Assembly: GCF_026340465.1 (NCBI RefSeq)
Contig: NZ_JAPEPC010000001.1
Span: 1,054,001-1,118,000, forward strand
Direction: 5' to 3'
DNA: 64,000 nucleotides
DNA from: Streptomyces sp. NBC_01306
GTDB taxonomy: Bacteria; Actinomycetota; Actinomycetes; Streptomycetales; Streptomycetaceae
Positions 35,076 to 45,000 of this stretch are shown piece by piece. Made by a program: the position numbers and the translations under genes. Each line of letters opens with the position of its first letter. Position 1 is the first letter of the stretch. The notes beneath the pieces were generated by a model, which did not search any database, had not been told where the DNA came from, and saw nothing but the letters and a program-made list of their open reading frames with translations.

Positions 35076-35092
35076 CCCCTAGTGGCCCCTAG
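35076..35092. promoter_or_regulatory. CCCCTAG-N3-CCCCTAG direct repeat (candidate activator box)
   Basis: Two exact CCCCTAG copies start 10 bases apart. The same layout recurs at 63795-63811 upstream of the PKS genes (CCCCTAG-N3-CCCCTAA). On the minus strand it reads CTAGGGG repeats upstream of minus-strand cluster genes. Binding by the neighbouring LAL regulator is inferred. Confidence 0.5.
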
Positions 35093-35164
35093 CCCTGCCC
35101 TGCCGTGTCCTGCCCTGCCGTGTCCTGCCGTTCCTGCCGTGTCGTGTCGTGTCCTGCCCTGTCC
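35093..35164. repeat. Low-complexity tandem repeat tract
   Basis: The 15-base unit CCTGCCCTGCCGTGT occurs twice exactly (35094-35108, 35109-35123), followed by degenerate CCTGCC and GTGTC units up to 35164. It ends 3 bases before the LAL stop codon. Confidence 0.75.
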
Positions 35165-35166
35165 GG

Positions 35167-37974
35167 TCACATGGACTGCAGCTGGGGCAGCGGGAGGAAG
35201 GTGGGCAGCGCCCGCCTGCTGTTCACCCCGAGCTTGCGGTATACGCGCGTCAGGTGCTGTTCCACGGTGCTCACCGTGATGAAGAGCCGGCGGCTTATCT
35301 CGCGGTTGCTGAATCCCTTCGCCGCCAGCACGGCGACCCGCTCCTCCGCCTCGCTGAGCGTCACCGCGTCCGGGCAGGCGCCCGTTCCCTCGCTCGGCGG
35401 CGCCTGGTCCGGCTCCTGCGCGGGTGGCGCCGTGCGCTGGGCCGGCAGCACCGGCGCGGGCCTGAGGCCCGATTCGCAGATCTTCGTCTCCTGGACCGCC
35501 CGCCAGGCCGTCACCCTTGCCTCGTCGAATTCCCCGACGCTCCGGTGTGCCTCGCTGAGGTCCGCCAGCGAGCGGGCCAGCTCCATCCGGTCGCCGGAGA
35601 GCTGGAGCAGGTCGACGGACTGGCGCAGCAGCCTGGTGCGCTGCATCAGATCGCTGCTCCCGGCGAGCAGCCGCAGCGCCACGCCCTGGGTGTGCATGTC
35701 CACGCCCTGGGGCCTGTTGAGTTCCTGCTTGACGAGGTCCTGGGCCACCTTCGTACGGCCGAGCTGCATATTGGCCTCGGCGAGGCCGTTGCGCCACGGT
35801 ACGAGTTCGGAGACGTCCAGGTCGTGGTCGTAGGCCAGCCGGCCGCAGGTCTGGAAGTCCTTGACGGCGGCCAGGACCCGGTCGGTCGCCAGGTAGTAGT
35901 GGCCTCGCGCGTTCAGGAAGCGCAGTCCCCAGACGGTGGTGGGCGCTGCCTCCGAGGTCATCTGACGAACCGATTCCTCCGCGGCCTCGTACATGTGGAG
36001 GCCCGTCTGGGCCCGGATCAGGGTACTCAGGGGGTATCCGAGCATCACCCCCCAGCTCTGCGCCGGCAGCAGGGCGAGCGCCGCCGATGCGTGCGTGGCG
36101 GCGCCACTGAGATCACCTCTGCGCAGCGCGATGTCGGCCCGGACGGCGCCCAGCGCGGCCTGCCAGGTCAGTCCGCCGCGGCGGACCGCCTCCGCGTACA
36201 GGGCCTCACAGCGCTCGGACGCACGGTTCAGCTGGTTGCCGCACAGCAGCGTGAGCAGTGCGGCGATGACGACCTCCAGCAGGGTCTCGCCGAGCCGGCA
36301 GCTCTCCAGGATGTGTACGGCGCTGGACAGGGCGGCCCTCGCCGCGGCCGAACCGGGCCCGCCGGACACCGATTTGACCGCCCGGGTCCACGGGTCCTCC
36401 TCGCATTCGGGGTTGCCGCCATCGGAGCGGCATGCGGTGTGCCCGGACGCCGATCCGTAGAACCACCGGTAGATGAGGACGAGTTCGGCCTCGGTGTACT
36501 CGTTCCGGGGGCCTTCGAGCGTCATGTACGCCTCGTTGGCGGTCCGGGCCGTCTCCAGGTCTCCCTGCCAGAGCGACTGCCGCAGGAGCGAGACGGCGTC
36601 CTGCTTGGTCACCTTGCCCTCGTGCATCGCCTGCCGGGCACACGCGTGGTACCGGTCGGCGGCGGCCGGATCGCGCTGCCAGACAGCGCGGGCGAGCCCC
36701 CTGCGCAGTTCGCGCCGCTCTTCCGCCGAGGTGCAGGCGGTGACCGCCAACTCCAGGCATTCGATGACGAGATCGACGTCGTCGTCCGCCTGGGCCCAGA
36801 CAGCGGCGCTCCGCAGGACCGGGACCGTCCAGTCCCCGACGGCTCTGCCCGACGCGATGACATGCCCCGCGACGGTCACCGGGTCGGCGCCGCCGTTCTG
36901 CAGCAGTTGGGCGCTCACCCCGTGCATCCGGGCCCGTTCGACGGTGTCGAGTGTGCCCAGCACGGCGGTCTGGGCCGCGCCGTGCCGGAACCGGGCGCCG
37001 TCCAGCAGGCCGGCCGCCGACAGCACTTGGATCACCTGCTCGGCGCTTTCCACCGGGAGCGAGAGCAACTGCCCCACCAGCGGCGCCGATGCCTCCTTGC
37101 CCAGTACGGCGAGCCCCTGGGCCACCCGCAGCAGCCGGGTGTCCCAGCGGTAGAGGCAGGTGAGCACCGCCTGGGCGAAGGCGGGACCGGCGACCTGCTC
37201 GGCGAATCCCTCCTCGTCCCCCTCACTCCCCGGGCTGCCCGGCCCGGCGTACAGGTCCTCCAGCACAGCCCGGACCAACAGCGGGTTGCCCGAGGTGAAG
37301 CGGTGGAGATCCGGTGCATAGCGCTCGGCGCTCTGCGGTTCCGTCTCCTGCGCCATCAGCGCGGACACCTCCGCGACCGTCAACGGCGTGAGCCGCAGCC
37401 GCCGGTGCGGCTGCTGGGTGATCTCGGCGTGGAAGCGCGAGAGTGCCGGGTGCGCCCAGCTCCATTCGGTGAGCACGATCATCACCTGGGCCGAGGCCAT
37501 GCGACGGCGCAGGTGGAGGATGAGGTGGAGCGAGAGCCCGTCCACGAACTGGATGTCGTCGATGCTGATGACCAGCGGCTGTTTGCGGGACAGCTCCAGC
37601 AGTTCGAGGCAGATCGCGTGGATGATCCGCGCGTCCTCCTGGCTGAGATCCGGGCCATCCGGGCTGGACCCCCTGGTGAGGGAGTCCGACTGAAGTACCC
37701 GGGCGATCCGTTCGGCCGTCTCCGGCGGGATCTCGGCGCTGCGGAACAGCTGGTCGATCACGCCTACCGGGAAGGCCGACTCCGCGCGGGAGCCGGTGGC
37801 CGCGAGATGGAGTGCGCCGGTCTTTTTCACCTCTCTCGAAAATTCGTACATCAAGTGGGTCTTTCCGCTCGCCAAACCGCCTGTGATCAGGGCGAGTTGC
37901 CCTGATCCGCCAGCGCATTCAGCGAACTGACCCCTAAGATTTTCCAGCGCTCCACGGTGTGCGATTTGCACCAT
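35167..37974 (-). CDS. LAL-family LuxR-type pathway activator
   Basis: The 935-residue large ATP-binding regulator has Walker A GGLASGKT at residues 32-39 and Walker B PLVISIDDIQFVD near residue 135. A long helical TPR/MalT-like middle follows, then a C-terminal LuxR HTH (LSEAEERVAVLAAKGFSNREISRRLFITVSTVEQHLTRVYRKLGV). LAL proteins are the usual cluster-situated activators of macrolide and polyene PKS genes. The start at 37974 (MVQIAHRGALENLRGQ) fits the family's typical N-terminus just ahead of Walker A; an AGGGGG lies upstream at long spacing. It is the best candidate activator of the PKS and possibly the NeuB operon. Confidence 0.9.
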   Translation of the reverse strand: MVQIAHRGALENLRGQFAECAGGSGQLALITGGLASGKTHLMYEFSREVKKTGALHLAATGSRAESAFPVGVIDQLFRSAEIPPETAERIARVLQSDSLTRGSSPDGPDLSQEDARIIHAICLELLELSRKQPLVISIDDIQFVDGLSLHLILHLRRRMASAQVMIVLTEWSWAHPALSRFHAEITQQPHRRLRLTPLTVAEVSALMAQETEPQSAERYAPDLHRFTSGNPLLVRAVLEDLYAGPGSPGSEGDEEGFAEQVAGPAFAQAVLTCLYRWDTRLLRVAQGLAVLGKEASAPLVGQLLSLPVESAEQVIQVLSAAGLLDGARFRHGAAQTAVLGTLDTVERARMHGVSAQLLQNGGADPVTVAGHVIASGRAVGDWTVPVLRSAAVWAQADDDVDLVIECLELAVTACTSAEERRELRRGLARAVWQRDPAAADRYHACARQAMHEGKVTKQDAVSLLRQSLWQGDLETARTANEAYMTLEGPRNEYTEAELVLIYRWFYGSASGHTACRSDGGNPECEEDPWTRAVKSVSGGPGSAAARAALSSAVHILESCRLGETLLEVVIAALLTLLCGNQLNRASERCEALYAEAVRRGGLTWQAALGAVRADIALRRGDLSGAATHASAALALLPAQSWGVMLGYPLSTLIRAQTGLHMYEAAEESVRQMTSEAAPTTVWGLRFLNARGHYYLATDRVLAAVKDFQTCGRLAYDHDLDVSELVPWRNGLAEANMQLGRTKVAQDLVKQELNRPQGVDMHTQGVALRLLAGSSDLMQRTRLLRQSVDLLQLSGDRMELARSLADLSEAHRSVGEFDEARVTAWRAVQETKICESGLRPAPVLPAQRTAPPAQEPDQAPPSEGTGACPDAVTLSEAEERVAVLAAKGFSNREISRRLFITVSTVEQHLTRVYRKLGVNSRRALPTFLPLPQLQSM

Positions 37975-38090
37975 GTTCCGCCGCCCCCTGATATCTGCAA
38001 AGATGAAGAAAAATGATGGGGCTTCACGCCCCGGCGTCATCGGTCGCGCCTAGCAGAAATAGCACGCCGTAAAGACTGACCAGAAAAAAG

Positions 38091-38723
38091 CTACCGGCAG
38101 CGAGCCTTCACTCCGTTGAGCACCAAGTGGGTGATCTCCCGGAGTTCGGACTGCAACTGCGCGTCGGCGCCCGAGCGGCACCACCGATAGAGCGAGCCCA
38201 GGTAGACGTCGTGCAGTACGTTGCCGACCTGCGCGACATCGATGTCCTGGGAGAACTCGCCGCAGGCCTTTCCCCGCGCCACCACATCGGCGAACAGCTC
38301 CGCCGTGAAGGGCTCTTCCGAGAGCGGGTATCCGGCCTTCACCCATGCCTTGATCATGGCCTGGGTGCATTCACCGTCGTTCTCGTTCATCTTGCCGAGG
38401 GCGACCAGACAGCCCGACAGCCTCTGTTCGGCGTCACGTTCACCATCGGCCATATTGACCTCCTCGATACAGTCCCTCAATCTCGCCCGTCTTCGCTCTC
38501 CCCATTCGACAATCAGATCCTCCTTGCGGTGGAAGTGATTGAAAAAGGTGCCGCGTGCGACATCGGCACGCGTGGTGATCGCTTCGATCGACGTGCCCTC
38601 GTAACCATTTTCGGCGAACAGCGCGATGGCCGCTTCGTAGAGTTTCGCCCTGACCTGCCGCTTGTTGCGCTCGCGGCGGCCGCCGGTCGCGACGCGCCCG
38701 TCAGCTGTCTGTTCGTGGTCCAC
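38091..38723 (-). CDS. TetR-family regulator
   Basis: The 210-residue protein has a TetR HTH at residues about 20-68 (KLYEAAIALFAENGYEGTSIEAITTRADVARGTFFNHFHRKEDLI). Its ligand domain has a conserved Trp-rich stretch near the C-terminus (GSLYRWCRSGADAQLQSELREITHLVLNGVK), as in actinobacterial pathway repressors. The start is GTG at 38723 with GAGGAG six bases upstream. It reads toward the LAL gene 116 bases downstream and is divergent, over 810 bases, from the DHA2 exporter whose promoter carries a perfect palindrome. Control of the exporter or the LAL gene is plausible. Confidence 0.86.
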   Translation of the reverse strand: MDHEQTADGRVATGGRRERNKRQVRAKLYEAAIALFAENGYEGTSIEAITTRADVARGTFFNHFHRKEDLIVEWGERRRARLRDCIEEVNMADGERDAEQRLSGCLVALGKMNENDGECTQAMIKAWVKAGYPLSEEPFTAELFADVVARGKACGEFSQDIDVAQVGNVLHDVYLGSLYRWCRSGADAQLQSELREITHLVLNGVKARCR

Positions 38724-39451
38724 CGTGTCTCCTCGTCCCTGTGGGGTCGTCTCCGCGTCCGAGTCACGTGCATGGGTGCCGCCCTGCCCGGTGGGCAGGC
38801 AGTCGGTCCAGACATTCGGGGTGGTGTGCGCGGCGACGAGTGAGGACGGGCGGGCGGTGTCGACCACCACGCCGGGGCCGCGCAGGTACAAGTACAGGGG
38901 AGAGCCGTCCGGCGGTGACCGCCCGGATGCGGGCTCCGGTCGAGCCCCGGGTGCTGCGCCCGCTCAACGGGCGGTGCTGATCGGCGTATTCGGCGATGAC
39001 CCGGCCCACCCACACTCCGGAGCGGCCGGCGGCCACGCCGCCCGGGCCGATCCGGGCGTCTTCGAGGGCTCCCCGCGCGGCCGGGTCCTGTTCGGCGCGC
39101 AGCGGACGCTGTCGCGGATCCATGACCTCGGCCCCGGCTATGCCGTTGGCCCCCGGTAACCGGCCGCCCATCCCGATGGCAGCGACCTGCCGGCGCGCAT
39201 CACTGAGCCAATCCCCCATGCCCGACGCATCCCTTCGACTTCCCCGTAGGCCCCACCGGGGCCCATCGCCGATATCCGTAGCGGGTGTTACTGCGCGAAA
39301 CCTCTACTTGAGTCCAAACATAGCCCTCGGTCCACGAGAGGCACCACACCCACCTCAGGGCCACCGGCCGTCACAGGGCGTTGGACTGCTTCAGGGCAGA
39401 CCGCTCAGGGGTCGAGGTCACGGATCAAAAGTTGGACTGGGGGTGACGCAC
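38724..39451. other. Long region without a convincing gene; possible decayed minus-strand ORF
   Basis: No start, RBS and motif combination supports a gene. On the minus strand, a 5' frame beginning MGDWLSDARRQVAAIGMGG at 39219 and a second frame ending PNVWTDCLPTGQGG just upstream of the TetR gene both read like protein. They are in different frames, as if one gene had been broken by a frameshift. Neither part is recognised. Confidence 0.3.
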
Positions 39452-39514
39452 TTGATGCTCACTAGAGTAGCCAGTACGCTGAGCGTATGCGATACGCTTT
39501 AGCGTGCGGCGTAC
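39452..39514 (+). promoter_or_regulatory. Exporter promoter with perfect palindromic operator
   Basis: TTGATG (39452-39457), 17 bases, then TACGCT (39475-39480) form a plausible -35/-10 pair. Immediately downstream, AGCGTAT-GCG-ATACGCT (39482-39498) is a perfect palindrome, extended by weaker outer arms GTACGC/GCGTAC. It has the size and symmetry of a TetR-family operator placed to block transcription. Confidence 0.65.
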
Positions 39515-39533
39515 ACACCGAAAAGGGAGAGCG

Positions 39534-41105
39534 ATGAACACCAATGCCAAGGCAGGGACCAAGGAGTGGGTGGGCCTCGCGGTCCTCACGCTCGGGTCGC
39601 TGTTGATCATGCTGGACATCGGCGTGCTCAACTTCGCCGTACCGGCCATGAGTGCCGATCTCCGCCCCAGCGCCCCCGAGTTGCTGTGGATCATGGATGT
39701 CTACCCGTTCGCACTCGCCGGGTTGCTCATTCCGATGGGGTGGGTGGGCGACAAGATCGGCCGGCGCAAGCTCCTGATCATCGGTGCGCTGCTGTTCGGT
39801 GTCGCCTCGGCCTGCGCGGCCATGGCGACCACCCCCGAAGCCCTGATCGCCTCCCGGGCCCTGCTCGGTGTGGCGGCCGCGCCGGTGACACCCACCGTGC
39901 TCGGAATGATCCGCGTCATGTTCAACGACGCCGACCAGCGCAAGACCGCCATCGCGGCCTGGACCGGCGTGCTCACCAGCAGCACCGCGTTCGGCCCCAT
40001 CATCGGCGGCCTGCTGCTCAACCACTTCTGGTGGGGCTCGGTCTTCCTCATCAACATCCCGATCATGGTCCTGCTGGTGGTGCTCGCGCCGTTCCTGCTC
40101 CCCGAGCACAGCGACCCGTCGCGCGGCAAGCTGGACGCGATCGGCGCCGTGCTCTCCTTCGCGGCGATCCTCACGGTGGTGTACGGCGTCAAGGAATTCG
40201 CCGTGAACGGCTACAGCCTCACCTCGGTGATCAGCATCGCGGCCGGGCTCGTTCTGGGCTTCGCCTTCGTACAGCGCCAGCGCACGGCGGCCAGCCCGCT
40301 GCTCGATCTGGAACTCTTCCGCTACCGGGCGTTCAGCGGTTCGGTGACGATCACCCTGATCGTCCACGGCACGCTCATCGGCATCAACCTGCTGGTCAAC
40401 CAGTACATGATGTCCGTCCTGGGGATGCGCCCCTTCACCGCGGCCCTGTGGTCGCTCGCGGCGTTCCCCGTGGTCGCCATGGCCGCGCCGATCACGGCCA
40501 AGTACTCACGCCGCGTTCGCCCGGGCAATTTCCTCGCCTGCGGCATGGTGGTCATGGCGGTGGGCTGCGGGGTGCTGTTCTTCGTCCGGATGGACTCCCA
40601 TGTGCTGTTCGTCATGGCGGGTGTCGCCCTCATCGCAGCCGGCCTGCTGATGGTGAAGGCACTGGTCGCGGACATCGTCCTGACCGCCGCACCGCCCGAG
40701 CGCGCCAGCTCGTCCGCGGCTGTGTCGGAGACCGCCAACGAGCTGGGCAACGCCCTCGGCTTCGCCACCTTCGGCACCATCGGCCTGGCCGTGTTCCACC
40801 ACCAGATGGCCGGTGTGCACCCCTCCGGCCTGTCCAGCAGCGATCTCGACGCGGCCCGGGGCAGTATCGGCGGCACCACCGCGGCGGCCGGCCGGCTGAC
40901 GGGCGGGACCGCCGACAGTCTGCTGCACGCCGGCCGTGAAGCCTTCACCCACGGTCTCAACCTGGCGGCGCTGACGGCTGTGGGCGTCCTCGGGGTGGCC
41001 GCCGTGATCATGGCGGTCGTGCTGCGCAAGGAGCCGATCCCCGCTCCCGCACCGGCCGAGCCGGCCGAGAGCACGCCTCCCCGGGTGGCGGATCCCGCGC
41101 GGTGA
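39534..41105 (+). CDS. DHA2-family MFS drug exporter (14 TM)
   Basis: The 523-residue protein has about 14 hydrophobic segments. It shows the family signatures LDIGVLNFAVPAM in TM1, GDKIGRRKLLIIG (motif A), SRALLGVAAAPVTPTVLGMI in TM4, and GPIIGGLLLNHFWWGSVFLINIP (motif C and following). This is the EmrB/QacA and Streptomyces self-resistance type. The start ATG has AAAAGGGAGA upstream, and a palindromic operator covers its promoter. In a PKS cluster it is the likely product exporter. It is followed by a strong terminator and a TetR gene. Confidence 0.88.
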   Translation: MNTNAKAGTKEWVGLAVLTLGSLLIMLDIGVLNFAVPAMSADLRPSAPELLWIMDVYPFALAGLLIPMGWVGDKIGRRKLLIIGALLFGVASACAAMATTPEALIASRALLGVAAAPVTPTVLGMIRVMFNDADQRKTAIAAWTGVLTSSTAFGPIIGGLLLNHFWWGSVFLINIPIMVLLVVLAPFLLPEHSDPSRGKLDAIGAVLSFAAILTVVYGVKEFAVNGYSLTSVISIAAGLVLGFAFVQRQRTAASPLLDLELFRYRAFSGSVTITLIVHGTLIGINLLVNQYMMSVLGMRPFTAALWSLAAFPVVAMAAPITAKYSRRVRPGNFLACGMVVMAVGCGVLFFVRMDSHVLFVMAGVALIAAGLLMVKALVADIVLTAAPPERASSSAAVSETANELGNALGFATFGTIGLAVFHHQMAGVHPSGLSSSDLDAARGSIGGTTAAAGRLTGGTADSLLHAGREAFTHGLNLAALTAVGVLGVAAVIMAVVLRKEPIPAPAPAEPAESTPPRVADPAR

Positions 41106-41119
41106 GGGTCAGCTCAGCT

Positions 41120-41159
41120 CCGGCAGCGTCCCGTCCACGACCGGACGGGACGCTGCCGG
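41120..41159 (+). terminator. Terminator after the DHA2 exporter
   Basis: CCGGCAGCGTCCCGTCC and GGACGGGACGCTGCCGG are perfect 17-base arms around a 6-base loop, 14 bases past the exporter stop. Confidence 0.85.
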
Positions 41160-41298
41160 ACAGGTACATTTCAGCCAAGAACGATGGACAATGCAGACTG
41201 GACTCACGTGGGGCGGGAGGCCTGCGAGGGCCGCGCCGCCTCCGTGCGGTCGTCCGCACCATCACCTTCCATCCCTCCCCCTCGAAGGCGAGCATCAG

Positions 41299-42048
41299 GT
41301 GAGCACCGTAGACAAAGGGAGCGCCCTCCCCCCGAGCGTGGCACGACTCTGGGAGTCCAGGCGCCGTGTGCCCCGGAGCTCCCTGCCCGAGCTGAGCCAG
41401 GAGCGGATCGTCGCGGAAGCGGTCAGGTTCGCCGACTCCGACGGTCTGGCGAAGCTGTCCATGGCCCGGCTCGCCGAGCGGCTGGGCTGCGCGACCATGT
41501 CGCTGTACCGCCATGTGGCGACCAAGGACGACCTGCTGGTCTTCATGCTCGACACCGCGTACGGGAAGCCGCCCTTCCCCGAGGCCCCGGTGGACAACTG
41601 GCGCGCGGGTCTTGAGCTCTGGACGACGGAGCTGCTCGCCGTCTACCGCCGCCACCCCTGGATGCTGCAGATCCCGACGGCCGGCCCGCCGCTGGAGCCC
41701 GGACAGCTGTCCTGGATGGAGTGCGGGCTGCAGATGCTGCACAGGACCGGGCTCAGCGCCACCGAGAAGTTCTCCGTCGTGCTCCTCATGAACGGCTATG
41801 TGCACGCCGGTACGAAGCTGTCTCCGGCAGCCCTGCAGATGCCGGACGACGATGACGAAGCGATGCCGCAGTACGGGCGCCTCCTGGCGAAGCTCGTGGA
41901 CGCGGACCACTTCCCCGTCCTGAGCGAGCTCGTCACGGCCGGCGTCATCGACGCCCCCACCGATGAGTTCGTCTTCGGACTCCAGCGTGTTCTCGACGGC
42001 GTCGAGGTCATGGTGAACGCGCGCCAGGAGAGCCCGAAGGCCTCCTGA
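41299..42048 (+). CDS. TetR-family regulator with TetR_C-type ligand domain
   Basis: The product is about 249 residues. The HTH is at residues about 35-80 ([46 protein letters not shown]), the class often found beside drug exporters. The C-terminal domain has MLQIPTAGPPLEPGQLSWMECGLQML and ends near ALQMPDDDDEAMPQYG. The GTG start at 41299 is preceded by AAGGCGAG at a loose distance; the true start could be slightly different. It follows the DHA2 gene on the same strand and converges on the PKS genes. It may regulate the exporter via the palindrome at 39482-39498. Confidence 0.83.
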   Translation: MSTVDKGSALPPSVARLWESRRRVPRSSLPELSQERIVAEAVRFADSDGLAKLSMARLAERLGCATMSLYRHVATKDDLLVFMLDTAYGKPPFPEAPVDNWRAGLELWTTELLAVYRRHPWMLQIPTAGPPLEPGQLSWMECGLQMLHRTGLSATEKFSVVLLMNGYVHAGTKLSPAALQMPDDDDEAMPQYGRLLAKLVDADHFPVLSELVTAGVIDAPTDEFVFGLQRVLDGVEVMVNARQESPKAS

Positions 42049-42081
42049 CGCACGCGGCACGCATGACGGCTGCGGACGGGG

Positions 42082-45000
42082 TCAGCCCGGCATCCCGAGA
42101 CCATCCAGGATGTCGAAGAGTTCGTCCGCAGTCGCCGAGGTCAGCGCGGAGCCGGCGTCCTGCTCCGTGCCGCCGAAGAACTCCTCGTTCAGATGAGTGG
42201 CCAGGGCCGCCGCCGATGGATGGTCGAAGAGCAGGCTCGGCGGCAGCGGGTGTCCGATCGCGGTGATCAGACGGTTCCGCAGGTCGAGAGCGCTGAGCGA
42301 GTCGAAGCCGATGTCGAGGAAGCCGCGCTCCGGATCGATCGCCGCCGGCCGGTCATGGCCGAGAACGAACGCCGCATGGGTACGGACGACATCGAGCAGG
42401 ATCCGCTCCCGCTCGGCCCCACCGCACGAGGTGAGCCGCTGCTTCAGCTCGTCCGCCGCCTCCGCCCCGGACGCGGCAGCGCCACCGCCGGACGCGGGCC
42501 GGGCCGGCCGTCGCACCAGGCCGCTCAGCAGCCCGGACACCGGCGCTGCGCCCTGGGCGGCCAGCGCCGCGAAGTCGAGCCGTGCCAGGACGAGTTGGGC
42601 CGCGTCCAGAGCGAGCGCGCTGTCGAGGAGAGCGAGCCCCTCGTCCGGCGACAGCGGTGGGAAGCCCGCACGGCGCAGCCGCTGCACATCGGTTTCGGAC
42701 AGCTGCTCCCCCATGCCCGTGCCGGACCACAGGCCCCAGGCCAGTGAGGTGCCGGGCAGACCCGCCGCCCGGCGCCGGTGCGCCAGCGCGTCGAGGGAGG
42801 CGTTCGCAGCCGCGTAGTTGGCCTGCCCCGCACTTCCGAGGGTGCCCGCGACCGAGGAGAAGAGCACGAACATCGCGAGGTCGTCGGCCGCGGTCAGCTC
42901 GTGCAGATGCTGCGCCGCCCGCGCCTTCGGGCCCATCACCCGGTCCAGCTGGTCCGGGGTCAGGGTGGTCAGGACCCCGTCGTCCAGCACACCGGCGGCG
43001 TGCACCACGCCGGTCAGGCGGTGCGCCTCGTCCACGGTGGCCAGCAGCCCTGCCAGGGCGTCACGGTCGGCGACGTCGCAGGACGCCACCGTCACTTCGG
43101 CCCCGAGAGCGCCGAGTTCGGCGGCCAGTTCCGGGGCGCCCGGCGCTTCCGTGCCCCGTCTGCTCGTCAACAGCAGCCGCCGTACGCCGTGTTCGGTGAC
43201 CAGATGGCGGGCCACGACCGCGCCGAGGCCGCTGGTGCCGCCGGTGATGAGCACCGTGCCGTCCGGGTCGAGCTCCTTGCGGTCTCCCGCGGTGAGCGAC
43301 GCGCGTTCCAGACGGGGTACGAGCCGCGCCCCCTCGCGGGCGGCGAGCTCCGGTTCCCGGGTGGCCAGTACAGCCGGCAGGACCCCGTCCAGTTCCTCGC
43401 CGGGGCCGAGGTCGAGCAGGCGAAGCCGGTCCGGGTACTCGGCCTGGGCCGAGCGTACGAGACCCGTCACCGCGGCGAGCTCCGGGTCCGCCGGCTCTCC
43501 CGGAGCCGTGGCGAGTGCCCCGCGCGTGACCACCAGCAGCTCGGACCCGGCGAACCGCTCTCCGTCCAGGAACCGCTGGACCGTGCCGAGCACCTGGTGC
43601 ACTGCGGAGGTCCGGGTCCCGCCGGGCGCGTCACCGGCCGTGTGCCGTGGCTCGAACACGACGGTGCCGGTGACCTCTCCGGCCGTCGGTACGTCGCCCC
43701 ACGCCGTGTGCGCGGCGGAGCCCGCCGGGCCGGCCGGCAGGGGTGACCACAGGACCTCGAAGAGCGCGTCCTGCGGGAGCGCGGAGCCGGCTGCCAGCTG
43801 CTGCGCCTGCACGGGCCTGCCGATCAGCGAGTCCAGCCGCAGCACAGGGGCGCCGGCGGCGTCGTCCATCGCGATCGCGATCCGTTCCGGGCCGGGGCGG
43901 GTGATCCAGACGCGGACGGCCGAAGCTCCCGCCGTGTGCAGCCGGACCCCGGTCCAGCAGAACGGCAGGACAGTCCCGCCGTCGCCCGTGTCCGGGCCCG
44001 CGAGCAGATCGGCGTGCAGCGCCGCGTCCAGCAGCGCGGGGTGCAGACCGAACCGCGCCGCGTCGGCGGTGTGCGGTTCGGGCAGCGCGAGTTCCGCGTA
44101 CACCTCATCGCCCAGCCGCCACAGGGACCGCAGGCCCTGGAACGCCGGCCCGTAGTCGTATCCGCGCTCGCGCAGGCTCTCGTACACGCCCGCCAGGTCC
44201 ACGGCCACCGCCTCGGGAGGCGGCCAGCCGGCTGCGGCGACCGCCGGCGGCGGCCCGGCGGGCGGCGGGCCTGCTGCCGGGGCGACGATCCCCTCGGCGT
44301 GCAGCACCGGGTGGTCGCTGCCGGATTCGTCGCGCGAGTGGATGCGCACCGCGCGCCGCCCGGACGCGTCGGCCTCCGCGACCGACACACTGACCGCGAC
44401 GCCCCCGTTCGTGGGCGGAACCAGCGGTGCGAGCAGGGTGAGTTCCTCCAGCAGCCCGCAGCCGACCTCGTCCCCGGCCCTGAGCGCCAGCTCCACGAAC
44501 GCCGTGCCGGGCAGCAGCACGGTGTCCAGCACCCGGTGGTCGGACACCCACGGCTGCGTGGCCGTCGACAGCCGTCCGGTGAGCAGGACGCCGTCGGAGT
44601 CCGGGAGGCGTACGACCGCCCCCACGAGCGGGTGCCCCGCGGGCGTCTGCCCCAGGTCCGACGCGTCGCCCGCCGAAGGCGATTCCATCCAGTACCTGCG
44701 GTGCTGGAAGGCGTACGTGGGCAGTTCGACGGGACGGCCGCCGAGGCCGTCGAAGAACGCCTCCCAGTCGACGGGCACGCCGGTGGCGTCGAGCCGGCCG
44801 ACCGCCTCAAGGAGGGTGCCCTCCTCGGGCCGGTTCTTGCGGAGCAGCGCCACCGCGGTGACCGCGTCCGTACGGGCGCACGCCCCGGCCATACCGGTCA
44901 GCACACCGTCGGGACCCAGCTCGACGAAGCGGGTGACCCCGGCGTCCTCCAGGGCCCTGACGCCGTCCATGAAGCGGACCGGCTCGCGCACATGGCGCAC

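Larger units (their letters stand above)
34780..35166. other. Gene-free region upstream of the thioesterase-like gene
   Basis: There is no supported coding frame in 387 bases. It holds the promoter side of the minus-strand thioesterase-like gene, a CCCCTAG direct repeat, and a low-complexity CCTGCC/GTGTC repeat tract next to the end of the LAL regulator gene. Confidence 0.5.

Noticed and set aside
38081..38098. CAGAAAAAAGCTACCGG resembles CAGAAAAGAAGCTACCGG at 63667-63684 at the start of PKS1
   Set aside because: A 17-of-18 match with one gap in unrelated coding contexts; a rough estimate allows about this many such pairs by chance in 64 kb.
39236..39270. CCCCGTAGGCCCC near the exporter as a third LAL-type box
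   Set aside because: The copies are imperfect and spaced 9 rather than 10 bases, so it does not match the two clear sites.
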